From Inia geoffrensis (Eukaryota; Chordata; Mammalia; Artiodactyla; Iniidae): a stretch of 64,000 nucleotides of DNA. Made by a program: the position numbers and the translations under genes. Of the stretch, positions 35,899 to 50,800 are shown one piece after another (positions within the stretch are counted from its first letter, which is position 1; the number at the start of each line of letters is the position of its first letter). Location: assembly GCA_036417435.1 (NCBI GenBank), contig CM070910.1:68046784-68110783 (forward strand), read 5' to 3'. Below the pieces are notes generated by a model. It saw only the letters and a program-made list of their open reading frames with translations, was not told the origin of the DNA and searched no databases.

Positions 35899-38800
35899 GG
35901 GAAAGAAAAGCTTAGTTTTAAGATTAGATGGTAGAATGACTAGATTGTTAAGATTGTGCTAGATTTAATTAAAACTATGTGGATAAAATGTAGGGTGACT
36001 CCTTGGTCACATGGTATCAAGTTCCTTGAGACAGCTGAGGTACTTAGTGGGATGTCCAGAGAATAATGAAAATGTACAATTGTACAGTAGTACAATTTGG
36101 AATGGAGGATTGGTGGGTCCCAAGAGATTGTTGTCAGAGGACCTTGCTCAATTTTGTTAGGTTATCATACCTGAGATTGTGGTAAGCATTTAAAATTCTC
36201 CAGAATGTTGTATGTTTCTATACTATATGACCTACTTGTCATCTGGCTGAACTTGGGTAGACATGTTTCTACTGTGTAATAGATTGCTTCCTCTTTTTGG
36301 TTTCATTTCCTCAAAGGTAGTGCTGCTGTTCTAAAAATGAAAAAATATTTTAAAACCTTTTTTGGTCATTGTACAGATTATTTAGAGTCCATGGAAAAGG
36401 TAAATTAGATGAGATATGCGACTTATTGAATAAGTGCAGGAGGCATAGTGAAAATATTTCCTTCCTTTGTTTTATTGTCTTGTAATATTTCGTAGGGTAA
36501 TGCATGTGTGAAAGGAAGTGTTTAAAAACTGCACAATGTAAGAGATATAACACTTTTTCTCTCTATCTGATGTGGAGTTGTCTTAGAGGTATGGGTGGGA
36601 CAATTAAGACAGTACAGATAACTGGTTAAAGGCCAGTGTGTTAGCATATGGATAGTAAATTTGTTCATTTTATAGATGGGAAAACATTTTTTAACATCTT
36701 TATTGGAGTATAATTGCTTTACAATGGAAAACATATTTTTTTATGATCTTTCTGGAATGGACCTCTGGCTGTGTGCAGAGCTTTGTGTGGAACCACTTCA
36801 TAAGCCTCTGGCTAGCGTATCAGTACTTGCCTCTGCATCAGGCTCCCTGATCTGTTTTTGGGTCCATTCTGGCCAAGGTCACAGGATATCAGAGTACAAA
36901 GTAGGGAGACGTATGTGTAACGAACCTCCTGTGGCAGATTTCTTTGGAAGGGCCCTATGGGTTGCGTTCAGCAGGTGATTGGCAGGCATATAAGAGATTG
37001 GTGCAAAGGCACCTACTGCCTCCATCAGAAACCTAGGAGTTATTCTATCCATGCCCAGGGTGTCTACTGCCCCTTCATACTAATTATTCTCAAGCTTTAA
37101 TGTCCAATTTAGACCCTTCTCCTAGGCTGTAGATACATAGAACTTACTGGTGATTTAATATCTTTACCCAAATTTCCCACAGACCAAAAAAATCTGTCCT
37201 AGATATAAAAACCCAAAACCAAACTAATCAGTTTTCTCTTCTCCCCCAAACTTGCCCCTCACCCTAATATTCCTAACCCAGGGTTTGACAGCCACCCAGG
37301 AATCCACTGGCATCATCTTTGATCTCTTGGTCTACTCCTTTACTCCACGCTCTACCCTGAAACACACACAAATGCATGCATTTTCACGCAGTTGCCAATA
37401 CACACAGTCACATATATCTAATCCTTCGCCGTTGTCACCAGATCAATTAAAACAAAACAAAAACTGATTAGGTCACTCCTCAAATTGAAAGCATTTCAGT
37501 AGCTTCCTGATAGCTGTGGATTAAGTTCAAAGTAAACTGTTTAGCTTGCCCTCCTCACCAGCCTCGTCTCCTATCACTCCTGTTCTCCTTTGCATTTTTA
37601 CCATCTATCCATTTTGCCTGAGTGATTCTCCAGATGGAGCAGCTCTTCTCACCTATATGCCTTGGTCCCTGTTGGAACCTCTGCTTGGAATGCCTTCCCT
37701 TTTATCCATTTGAAATTCCTATTAATTCTTCAAGCTTCTTTAAGGTTCTGCCTTGTCCAGCTCCCATAGGCAGACTAAGGTAGTCCCTATATTTGTGCAT
37801 ACTTGGTCAATGTTTGTGTTGTAATTGTTTTCATGTCCTTCTCTCTCACTACAAGCTTTTTGAAGACAAGAAGCAGGTCTTGGTCATTCTTCTATCTCCA
37901 TGGCTCAGATATTCTTTAAATTGAATGGATACCTTTGCAGGGTCTTTGTGGGCAGAAACGTGAGTCCTTAAGTATTTGCTTAAGTGCCTTCACTATGGGA
38001 ACAGGAAGATGTGGTTGGGGAGCATGACGTTGGATTCACACCCTCGACAACTTGGAAATGGATGATATCAAGACATTCATTGGTACTTTCCAAGAGAAAC
38101 AGATGCATGAGAGACAGTGACCTGTAAAAGACCCCTTTAGCTGGAGCTTTGTCTCAAAGCCCAGTGAGCTACCTGGGCATGTGAAGAACGCTAATGGGAG
38201 GCCCTTAGAGCCTAGAGTTTGGATCCAGAGTGATCATGTGGCCTCCATGAAAAGGAAGAATGAGGGCAGGCATGCAGGCGCTCCCCACCCTCCTTCTCTT
38301 TCCTGGCACATCTTGTCTTACCATGGTTGGAGAGTTCCACTGATAACCTTGCAAAGAGATAGGAGAGGAGCTGGAGTGGAAGAAGTTTCCTCACTATCCA
38401 TGTGGTAGCAAGAGATGGAGTATCAGGAGAGGCAGACTATGCTCTAGGCCTAGTTTCCAGGTGGTACTTTGAATCTTGACTATTCCATCACAGTGATATT
38501 TCTTTTGGGAAGCTAGGGAGCCATGCCATGTGGCCAACTACATATGCTTATGGCCTGGATTTGAACCAGGGAGAATCATTGAGAGGGCCTTAAATCTCAA
38601 TCCATTTCTGACCTGGGGAAGAGGAAGGGGTGAAAAGGAAAGAATTATGTGACAAAATTATTGACTTTCATTTGACAGATATGAACATTGAGGCAGAATA
38701 AGATTATAAGTGACTTGTTCAAGGATTTAGAGCTACAAAATATCAGAGCCATATTTTTTAAATTAATTTATTTATTTTTGGCTGCATTGGGTCTTCATTG

Positions 38801-41800
38801 CTATGTGTGGGCTTTCTCTAGTTGCGGCACGCAGGCTTCTCATTGTCGTGGCTTCTCTTGTTGCGGAGCACGGGCTCTAGGTGCGCAGGCTTCAGTGGTT
38901 GTGGCACATGGGCTCAGTAGTTGTGGCTTGCAGGCTCTAGAGCGTGGGCTCAGTAGTTGTGGCTTGCGGGATCTAGAGCGCAGGCTCAGTAGTTGCGGCG
39001 CACAGGCTTAGTTGCACTGCGGCATGTGGGATCTTCCCAGACCAGGGGTTGAACCTGTGTCCCCTGCATTGGCAGGTGGATTCTTAACCACTGTACCACC
39101 AGGGAAGTCCCCAGAGCCAGAATTTTAATGCAGCTCTAATTCCAGAGTCCACGTTCTTTGTCACGAAGGTGTTCATAGTATATGTTGTTTCAGAAAAAAT
39201 AGATTATAAAAACACTAGAATAATCTTACCTTCTAATTGGCTTCGTACTTTGTCTCTCACATGGTATGTGCCTGTGTGGCCCATGAACTAATAAAATCAA
39301 CTTGTTTAGTGGTTGAGCCAATGATGTTCCTTTAAATTCTTTCCTGTAGCAATTCCAACCCTTTCATACATCTCTCATAATATCGGTTGGGTGTTTATTT
39401 TCCTCTGTTGAACTGAGCTGAGTGACGAAGAGGCAGAGAAAATGTGATAATGTTATGGAATGGCATAAAGTCTGACCTCTTCTGCTTAATCGTTTTGCAG
39501 CCTGCTGATGAGGGATAAAGGAAAAACAGTCTTCCTGGCATCTTTGATTGCTGACAGCAGTAATCAAGTTAAACTAATTAACTTCATAACAACTTCCATG
39601 ATTTTATTTATATCTAATTATATTAACTTAGTGATATTTTTACATGGCTCTAAAACAGGGGCTTTCAGTTCTTTTTCTGTGGGCCCCTTAGGTAGAATGG
39701 GCGGATGGGGATAAATAGCCTGAAGGCCCTTCCATGCTGGCCCTGCTGTTATGTTTTACATATTGAGGTTATCCTTAAACCTTTCTTTGAATGAAGGATT
39801 TTATCTCATTATCAAATAAATTTGAGAACCACTGCTTTTTTTTTTTTTTTTTTTTTTGCGGTACGCGGGCCTCTCACTGTTGTGGCCTCTGCCGTTGCGG
39901 AGCACAGGCTCCGGACGCGCAGGCTCAGCGGCCATGGCTCACGGGCCCAGCCGCTCCGCAGCATGTGGGATCCTCCCCGACCAGGGCACGAACCTGTGTC
40001 CCCTGCATCGGCAGGCGGACTCTCAACCACCGCGCCACCAGGGAAGCCCCCTGCTTTTTTTTTTTTTGACTATGCTGTGTGGCTTGCAGGATCTTAGCTC
40101 CCTGACTAGGGATTGAAGCCGTGCCCCCTGCAGTGGAAGCATGGAGTCCTAACCACTGGATCTCCAGGGAAGTTCCCCAAACCACTGCATTTTAATCAGA
40201 TCCTTGGAAAGAGTTTTGTTGGGGGGAAGATAGTAAAATTCATTTCAGCTAATATTTGAGTGCTTACTGTGTGCTAAGCCTTGAGGAGACTGCAATGAAG
40301 TAAATGTTGTTGAGCAGAAAGGACAGGTGTTAATCACAAGTGAGCTGAACTTTATGAAAGAAAAATTATAGGATGTTAAGAGGACTTAGAGCAAGGGAAC
40401 TCAAGCCAGTATCCAGGGCAATGGTTTCCAAACGAAATAACTTAGAGAGCATTCCTGCACTCCACTCTCCTGCCAGGACTCCTCAAGGATTTTTAACTGT
40501 CCAGATGGAAATCTCTAGTCGCTCCTCTGAGAGTGGACAAAGGAAGGTGTCAGGGAGACCTTCTTGAGTAAATTTCATAAAGGTCTGGTGGGAGCCAGAC
40601 TCAATGATGAAGTGGGGGAAGGGAGGAGGAACAGCAATGCAAGCTGAGGAATTGCTATGTAGGAAGGAAGGTCTGAAGTAGAGAGAAGGTGAACTGTGTG
40701 CAAAGAATTGAACAAAGCCTAGTTAGTGTCTGGAACTTGGGGGGAGATCGTGTCTCAATATATATGTGCATGTTTCTAATATAGCATTCATTTATCATGC
40801 TGATTTGTATTGACTCCTCCCCCCAGCCTATAAGCTCCTTGATAACAGAAGCTATATTTTATTTTGGTTGTAGCTTTAGCATCTAGTATGAACTTAATGA
40901 ATATGTGCTGATCAGATGAACAAATTCTCTCCCTATAGGGCTTAGTTCAGATTTGGAGATGGAAAAGAATATTAATAGTTAAGGAATAGGATAGTGACTT
41001 AAGAGTTTTTTTCCAGCTTAGGAACCCTTGATTAAAATGAAATTTTATACAAAAAGTCCTGACACATACCGAACTGTTTGGTTGTAGTGTGTGAGAGTTG
41101 CTTCTCAGTTAACCTCTCCCCGTAACGTTCCAACCTGGGCCACCACAAATTTACTTTTATTGTTTCCTCTGCTTATTCATACCGAGCAGGCTAATTCCTA
41201 CTGTCTTTCTTTCGGGTGTCAGTACCTGACGCCTTTTCTCTTCTGTCTGCTCTCAGGTTAGGTGCCCACCTGGTGCACACCTCTCTCATAGCATGTATTG
41301 AACTGTGTCCGTTGGTTCTCAAGCAGAGTTTTGGAGAGCCTTGGGCCATCTGGTGTTTCCCTGGCTTTGCTCTCCTGTATCCCACACCAGTGTCCTGACA
41401 TTTTTTTAGCACCTAAAGCTTGAGGGTGAGGGGGCTGGAATTAAAGGATTGACCTTTGTGAACCAATAGAGGAGGAAAGAGGGTCCAGATACACATAGGA
41501 TTGTAAACTGTCATAAGCTGTTAATAGTCATTGATCACGGAGCTAAAAATCTATGCCGTTAACTGAAAGAGACGGAAGAGAATTGAGAGTAAATAGGTGT
41601 GAGATAGTCTTGGAGTGCTCGTTGGAGGGGGTTGGGTGGAGGCTTCCTGGAGAAATGTAGGAACACAGGGTAGCATTTTGTCCCAGTGGAGATTGTTGTT
41701 AATAACTCTATAATGGCATCAATGTGCCTGTCTCTGACTTTTTAAACCCCCTTCAGTAATGCTCAGCTGTTTGGGTGTAGACTCCAGATAAAAAGATGGT

Positions 41801-44800
41801 TGGGGGACTTCCCTGGTAGTGCAGTGGTAAAGAATCCTCCTTCCAATTCAGGGTACACGGGTTCGATCCCTGGTCGGGCAACTAAGATACCACAGGCAGC
41901 GGGGCAGCTAAGCCCGTGGGCCACAACTACTGAGCTCCGTCTCAACGAGAGTCCGCGTGTGGCAAACTACAGAGCCCACATGCTCTGGAGCCTGTGCGCC
42001 ACAACGAAGAGCCTGTGTGTAGCCACTAAGACTCGACACAGACAAAAAAAAACCAAACAAACATAAATAAAATAAATATTAAAAAGAAAAAGAAGATGGT
42101 TGAGTTGGCTCAATTAGAATTGAATTTTGTCAGGGGAACATGAAAGAGGAACTCCTAAGAGCCAAAAGTGTGGATGAAGAGGGAAGTGAGTATAGGTATA
42201 GGTGGGGTGAAGAATGTTATGGGGTCCGTGGATTGGAGGTTTTAATTAAGCCGAAGAATCATTTCAAAAAGGAATTCAGCTAGGGCTATAGAGATTCATT
42301 GACCTCTGGGGACAGTGCCATTAAGTTAATGCAAGATAGTGGGTAGACAGTCCCAAGAGGTTGAGGATATAGGGGGTTTACTGTTCATGAGCATGAGTTC
42401 CAGAGGCCACGTTTTTGTTAAATATTTTAACAGAGTAGAGTTGGACTGCCTGTGTTGGAATCCTAGCTCTGTCATTTATCAGCTGTGTGACCTTGGACGT
42501 GTTATATCATTTCTCCATGTCTCAGTTTCTTCATCTGGAAAATGGGGTTAAAAATCGCACCTATCTCATAGAGTTGTTTTGAGGATTACATGAATTAATG
42601 TTTGAGTGCCACCATATAGGAAGTATATATAAGTACTTACTAAATAAAAACAGTGACTTTATGAGACTTCCCTGTATATTTAATTTAACGTGTAACTCTT
42701 CTAGTGCCTAGCTACCATTTCCTCCCCACCATTATTACTGTTATCCCATAATTAAATGATATGCTCTGTTGAACAAGTCCTCTACACATTTTTTGTTGAA
42801 GTAGGAACTTTTTCATTAGGTTTGTAAGTCGGTGCTAATCACTTAGAAAAGTAAATTTTAAATGTCTCTATCTTGTGAATTTTATTTTAGCCGTTAAACG
42901 TTTAATGAAAGAAGCAGCAGAATTGAAAGATCCAACAGATCATTATCATGCACAGCCTTTAGAGGTTAGTGTCCATCTCTGTCTTCCACATATGTATTTT
43001 AATACTTTAATATTTTAAACAAGCTTCTTAAAATTGTTTTTTCATTGCTTTGAGTCATTACAAATGTGTTTGATATGCTTTATTGATATATTTTATTCCC
43101 TATAGTTCCTGAGTTTTTTTTACTTTTTTTTTAACCACTAAAAAAATCTGAAGTATAATTAATTTACAATGTGTTAGTTTCAGGTGTACACTGAGTATTT
43201 CTGTTAGCCATTCAGAATCAGACATTTTAGCAGAAGCAGATTTCTGCTTCTATAAAGTGGGCCTCAGATGCTAAATTAACTTTAGGGCTTCCCGCAGGAG
43301 GGAAAGTGGAAAGAACTCCAGACTCTACAGGTGGAAAGACTTAGCCCCTTGAGGGGTCTCTACAGCTAGTTTGGGCTCTTTGTACGAACATCTCTACCTC
43401 TACGTCTCTACCTAGTTCGTACCTCTTTGTACGAACATCTCTATCTCTTCAGTCTTCCCATCTGTGAAAGGAGGGTATTTAAATGTGCCCAACCTGGTTT
43501 TCATGGTAATAGTGAGAATAAGATGTGATAGTATGTGCAAGCATTTTGCAAACTATGAAGTACATGGTTAACTGTAAGATGATGTTAACAGCCTATGTGT
43601 TAATATTACTGACCACTTACTAAAGAGCTTTTAGGCATCTATGAGGGATAATTTTTAAAAGTTTGCTAAAACAATCTAAATTTATAGTAAATTATTTGAT
43701 TATGTAAATAATGATCACTAATTAGGATATAAGTATTAATTTACAGTTTAATTAAGCCTATAATCTTTTTTAGATAAAATGATTTTTTAATTAATTAATT
43801 AAATCCCCATCCAGAGAACAATCAAGCATGAACTCAAAATAAATATATTTTCAGACATACCAGAACACAAATTTTCTTCCTTGTATTCCTTTCAGAGGCA
43901 CGTAGTTGACAATAAACCACATCAAAATAATGCAAAAGCCAAAAAAACAAACAACAACAAATAAATACAGAGGAAGATTGAGATTCCAGTAAACCTAGAA
44001 GACACTCAAGTAAAGAATTTTGGAATGTGTCAAGAAAGCAATTAGTCCAGATTAAAACTTCAGGGCTCCAGAAGAGATTTTCAGAGAAAATAAATGGAGC
44101 TAAAGTAATAGGAAATATGTAAATCTGTAATCTTATTTATGAATATATAACAATGCTCAGAAGTTTTAAAATGCGTTTGTTTAAAAACATTTTAGCTCTT
44201 ATGGGACATGAAAACTAGATTTAATAGCTTTTATTTATAACTTTTATACTTGAGACATTGTGTGCATTAGAAACTGTTCTAGCAGTAATATAAAACGTTA
44301 ATTTTTCTCACCCGTGTTTCTAATACTCACTGATAAAAAAAATCCAACTTTTTAATGTTATTGATTCCTTGTTGGTTATTGTTTTTGTTCAGGATAACCT
44401 TTTTGAATGGCACTTCACAGTTCGAGGGCCCCCAGATTCAGATTTTGATGGAGGAGTTTATCATGGACGAATAGTACTGCCTCCAGAGTATCCCATGAAA
44501 CCACCAAGCATTATTCTCCTAACGGTAAGAATTCTTGACTTTTTGGAATGCTTCTGGTGTAACCCTTCCTGGTGGTTGTAAAGTGTGTATGCATACTCAT
44601 TTTCATTAAGAAATAAAGTGGACCATTGTTGTTACTTTGCTTTTGGAGACCAGACCTTGGACTGTATTTTTTCCTGGAAAAAAATTCCTAGGAAGTTGAA
44701 GCATCTGAGAAGTACTCATGATACTAATTGCCATAGTGTGGTTGTTAGGATTCAGTGAATTAATGTATGCAAAGTGCTAGGCTGGCACATGGTAAGTACT

Positions 44801-47800
44801 CAATAAAGGGTAGTTGCTGTACTCGTTAATCACGTTATCTCCTTCAGTTTCTCAGGTTTCTTATGCTTTGTTCTTGAGTTTCCTCATCTTTACGTGCAGC
44901 TCTTAGAATAAGAACTGACACAGTCCTCAATAAATGTTAGTTATGTTATTACTATTTATATCTCAGAATTTCTCTCCATCTTCACATATTTTATCTCCAT
45001 GTAAAGGAAAGCTGTTGATCCAGTTTTCTCTTTTATTTCCTGGGACAGTATTCTATCAGTAAATCCCTCCCTTAAGTGTTAAGCTTTTCTTCCTTCATTT
45101 CTTTTCATTTATGTGTGTTTAATTATCCCCTAACCTTGAAAGAAGCAAAAGTAAAACAAAAAACCTTCCCATATCTCTGCTACCACTTTAAGCTGCAGTC
45201 TTATTTTTCTCTTCTGATAACCTTCAAGACATGCTAACTTTAGTTTAGCCTGTTGTGTTCTGGTTCCCACACATAGCACCCTGTTTAAACAGGCTTACTA
45301 CACCAGTCTCAGAGACCAGTTTGAGAAATCTCACCTCCTCTTCTCAGTCTTCATCCTATTCCATCTAAGTTTAAGTTAAACATCTGATACACGTGGGGTT
45401 AGCAAATGGTAAAAGAAAAGATATTCATCACTACCAAATTAATGTTGCTTTTACCTATAGCGTTTGGTGTAGTGGAAAGAGCATTAGTTTTAGAGCCAGT
45501 AGCCCTGGACTCTGGCCAGTGCAGTTTCCATTACACCACGGGCAGGTTACATAATCTCTTTGAAATTCAGTTTTCTCATTTGTCAAAAGGGATGTGTATG
45601 GTAAATATAATCACACTATAAAGTTCCTGGCATATAGAAGCTGCTTACTAAACACTAGGTGTTGTTGAGAATTGTTAATGCTGGCAGTAGGGCTGGAGCA
45701 GGAGGCCCTGGAGGGACCCTTCCCTTCTTTTAGTTGCTAGATCGTGGGGAGAGCCAGGTGGTCTGAAGGGAGGAAACTGGTGGGGGGCAGTGGGGCAGCA
45801 GCTGTTCACCGATGATATCGTCATGTGTACTGGTTTTCAGTACTTACTCTTTCTGATTCACTTCCTCTCTTTTGAAAAGTCTTCTCCAGCCTTCATTCAA
45901 CAAATATTTATTAAACATGTGTCATGCACCCTGTGGGTGTGGCAGAGAATAAGTCAAGTTCTCTGCCCACGTGGAACTTATATTCTAACTTCATGCCTCT
46001 TTTTCCTATCCTTCCCCTAAGTATGGATAGTCTACAAGTTCAGACTACAGCTGTTTTCTCTTATTTCTATGAAATGGTTTCAACGGTCACCTCTGTGAAA
46101 GTCAGGTGCCAGAAATGTATTATCTTCTTCTGATGCCAGCATGTCTGTATTTCTGCCTGCCTGCCGGACATCATCAGTAGCTCTTCTGCCAAGACAAAAC
46201 TGAAATCATTCTGTCTCATCTTTCACTTCTGTGTTCCTGTATGAAATTGCATCATCCTTCTGAGAATCACTCCCATCTCAGAGCCTTCCTCCCCAGTATC
46301 TAGTTTCTTCTCTTTTAGATCCTTCCCAGAGTCTAGCACCATACTAGGCACAGAGGAGGATATTAGGTCATCTTTATATGTCAGTTATTTAGATGTCACT
46401 TGTGCAACTCAGTTTCACAAAGCTGCTACAACGTCTAAAAACAGCTTTTATTATTCATTCAGAATCCAGCAAATATTTGTGGAGTATCTGTAAGAGGACA
46501 AAAATCTGCATCCCCTCGGAGGTTCCATCCTTTTAAAATTCTCTAAAAAATTATCTTTAAAAGTTCTTTATATATAAAATATATTTATACTTTAAAGTAT
46601 AAAACATTAAACACACACATGTATAACTTTTAAAATACCTTATTTATTCCTAAGGCTAATGGACGATTTGAAGTAGGCAAGAAAATCTGTTTGAGCATCT
46701 CGGGACATCATCCTGAAACTTGGCAGCCTTCATGGAGTAGTGAGTATTTAAAGTGAATATAAATCTTATATAACTTTAGTCAATTCATAATAATAATGTA
46801 TAATACTCTCTTGAGGTTGAAGCCGTTTTGGATAAATAATTGGATATTATTGAATAAATAATAAAATTCTTTTCCTTGTCTAGATTTTTCATCATTTTAA
46901 TACAATCCCCTACTTGTACCTCTTCAGTGAAACCCTATGAGTCTTTTCTTTTTCTCTTTCCAGAGTAAACCCAGTTCCTTTTACAGAGCAACTTAGATTG
47001 ATGTTTACTTTTTATTTCAGTAAGAACAGCATTATTAGCCATCATTGGGTTTATGCCAACAAAAGGAGAGGGAGCCATAGGTTCTCTAGATTACACACCT
47101 GAGGAAAGAAGAACCCTTGCGAAAAAGTAAGTTTTGCATTTCCTTATTTGTTATGATCTGAATACTGTTCTGGATAATGGCTACTAGGAGACAGGCTCTG
47201 CCTCTTTGTGACTCACCTTGGTTCTACAGGATCTAGTCTTAGTTTTGCTATTTCAGAAATTCAGTTGTATCAGTTTCCCCAGGGGCGACCAGACTCTAAA
47301 GAATTTGTTTCATGCTATCTAGTTTTAAAAAGTAGTTGATAATATCAACCTACCATGAGCGATACCTTCTAGAAGATAGTACTGATCATTTATCTCCACT
47401 TGGGCAGTTTTACAGATGGAAAAGAGCCAGAGTAATGATATGTATGTAGCTTTCCACAAAAGTTTAAAAACTCCTTGAAGGCAGGGAGGGAATCCATTTT
47501 ATCATCTTTGTATCTGTAGCATCTGCCACATAGCAAGTGCTCAATAAATGATCTGGAATAAAGCAAAGATTTTCTTTATCAGGTTGTAGCTTCCCAGTGG
47601 TATTGCCTTCTTGGTTTTTTTCAAGTACATTCTGTCTGTATAACCCAGATTAGTCATTAGATTCAGAGTAGCCTCTCCTTTGAGTAGTGCTAAAACTAAT
47701 TCTTGATTTTTTTTTTTTTTTTTTTTTTTTGCGGTACGCGGGCCTCTCACTGTTGTGGCCTCTCCCATTGTGGAGCACAGGCTCCGGACGTGCAGGCTCA

Positions 47801-50800
47801 GCGGCCATGGCTCACGGGCCCAGCCGCTCCACGGCATGTGGGATCTTCCCGGACCGGGGCACGAACCCGTGTCCCCTGCATCGGCAGGCGGACTCTCAAC
47901 CACTGCACCACCAGGGAAGCCCCTAAGACTCTTATTTTGTTGAACTAGAAGTAGGACAAAATAGTTTTAAAAGTTCAGCAATGTAACAATATATATTTCT
48001 GCATATTATACACATTTACGTACAGCCATACAAAGAAGAAAATAAAAACATACAGAAACAAATTAATATTAGGAAATAGTCTAGTTAGCAGGCTTATTTT
48101 GAGCCTCTACTTATTATAATGAATGATGAATTTCAGTGTCTGGATTTTCCACAACTTCTCTGATCTTTCAAGTTGTACTACTATTTTGATTAGTAGGGTT
48201 TGTGAGTTTTTCCTTGGAAATATCTGTAAATTCTATTTTATTTTATTTAAAAAAATTTGTTTTTATTTGGCTGCACCGCACGGCTTGTGGGATCTTAGTT
48301 CCCCTACGAGGGATCAAACCCGGGCCCACAGCAGTGAAAGTGCCGAGTGTTAACCACTGGACTGCCAGGGAATTCCCGATTTGAGCTTTAAAATGGACTT
48401 TTTACATAGACTTAACATAGGCTTGTTATGTGTGATTTTTTTTTTTTTTTTTTTTTTTTTTGCCGTACGAGGACCTCTCACTGTTGTGGCCTCTCCCGTT
48501 GCGGAGCACAGGCTCCGGATGCGCAGGCTCAGCGTCCATGGCTCACGGGCCCAGCCGCTCCGCGGCATGTGGGATCTTCCCGGACCGGGGCACGAACCCG
48601 CGTCCCCTGCATCGGCAGGCGGACTGTCAACCACTGCGCCACAAGGGAAGCCCGTTATGTGTGATCTTGAGGACAGTGTAGTTAAACAATTTATATGTTT
48701 TGTCTTACAGATCTAAAGCTTACTTTATTTAGGCAGTATGTTAGGAAAAAATGAAATCTAAGCCCTAGTTTTTGTTTTTTTTTAAATTTCAGATTGTTAA
48801 AATTGAGGTATAATTGACATGGATTTTTTTAAAAAACAGTTTAACTTGTGTATTTGTATCAGAACTGTAATTATTGCCAAAATTGTCTAATTTGCATGTA
48901 GATGAATGTGATACGGAATTGTTGAGTGATCTTTTAAATTTAATCATTCAGTATTTGACTGTCTTGGATTAACTTTCAAGTATTTGATTTATACCCATCA
49001 AAAAATTACTTCTTACCAGATCACAAGATTTCTGTTGTGAGGGATGTGGCTTTGCCATGAAGGATGTCCTGTTGCCTTTAAAATCTGGGAGCGATTCAAG
49101 TCAGGCTGACCAAGAAGCCAAGGAACTGGCTAGACAAATCAGTTTTAAGGTACTGTAAATTTGTAAATAAATTCTAATTCTGTAGCCCTTTTGTTTATTG
49201 CCAGCTTTTGGACAGAAAGTAAAGCAATGTAGTTCTGTCTCACTGAGGTTTTTTAAAATTTATTTATTTATTTTGGGCTGTGTTGGGTCTTTGTTTCTGT
49301 GCTAGGGCTTTCTCTAGTTGTGGCAAGCAGGGGCCACTCTTCATTGCGGTGCGCGGGCCTCTCACTATTGGGTCCTCTCTTGTTGTGGAGCACAGGCTCC
49401 AGACGCGCAGGCTCAGTAGATGTGGCTCACAGGCCCAGTTGCTCCATGGCATGTGGGATCCTCCCAGACCAGGGCTCGAACCCGTATCCCCTGCATTAGC
49501 AGGCAGATTCTCAACCACTGCGCCACCAGGGAAGCCCCTCACTGAGGTTTTTACAAATAATTTTTTCTTATTATAAAACTAATAATATATATTCACAGAA
49601 GCAGCATTATTATTATAGCATAGTAATGGTTAAAACTTAGACTCTGGTATACTGTGCCAGGGTTCAAATCTCAGCTTTGCTGCTTATTGTTAGTAGGACA
49701 TCAGGCATATTACTTACATTGTACCTTTTTCTCATCTGTGAATAATAATGGTACTTGTAGGATTCTTCCAAGGATTGAGTTAATGCTCATTTAAATGTAT
49801 TGCATTTAGAACTGTCTCTGGTGCTTAATAAATTTCAACTATTATTATAGAAAATATAGATAAACAAGAAGAAGAAAGTAACAATCATGCATAATCCCAT
49901 CCCCAAGAAATAGCTGTTACTAATATTTTGACATGTCTCTCATCCATTTGCTCTGCATATAATTACTTCTGGAATTTAATTTTTAGCTCCATCAAAAAAA
50001 GTCAACCTGCCTTAAGCAACCTGCTGCCTCCTCCCTTTTCTCCCCTCTCTACATTTTGTATATCCTCCCATGTCCAGTTCTTGGGAGAAATTTCCCCTTC
50101 TATTTTACTGCGGTGCCTGGAAGAGGAGGTGCTTAATAAATGCTGGTTATTTTCTTCCTTCTGAGGATTCCTATTGTACTTAACATTACTTCTCTGAAAA
50201 TCATAGGGCCAGATGTCTTTTGTACATCAGAATTTCAGATTTCAGAAATATTAAACCTATACTAACAGCCATACTGGGATCTAGGGCAGCACCCCATAAT
50301 CAAATCTATTAATATCTCATCAGCAAACCTGGGAATATTTACACTAATGTGCGATCAAGACTGTTAATAGCCTCACATGTCAGACTTTGCCTGAAAATTA
50401 CAAAAATCTTTAGTTTTTAGAGCTTTTTGGAGTGGACCGTGAACCAGGAGTGTTAGTTTTGTTCCTCACCAAGTAACAGCTCCTTGAGAATAGGTATTGC
50501 CTACTCTTCCTAAAATATCTAGCACAGTATTGGACACGAATGAATGCTCAGAGCTTAACTGACTAGTTGATATTAAAGTACTAATTAAAATAAATCCAGG
50601 AGAGGACTTAGTAGGTTGTGGGTTATTCTGTACATCTCCTCTTGTGACATTGCTCTTGGGTATATCTTTTTCTTATAGGCAGAAGTCAGTTCATCTGGAA
50701 AGACTATCACTGAGTCGGACTTAAACCACTCTTTTTCACTAAATGATTTACAGGATGATATACCTACAACATTCCAGGGTGCTACAGCAAGTACATCGGT

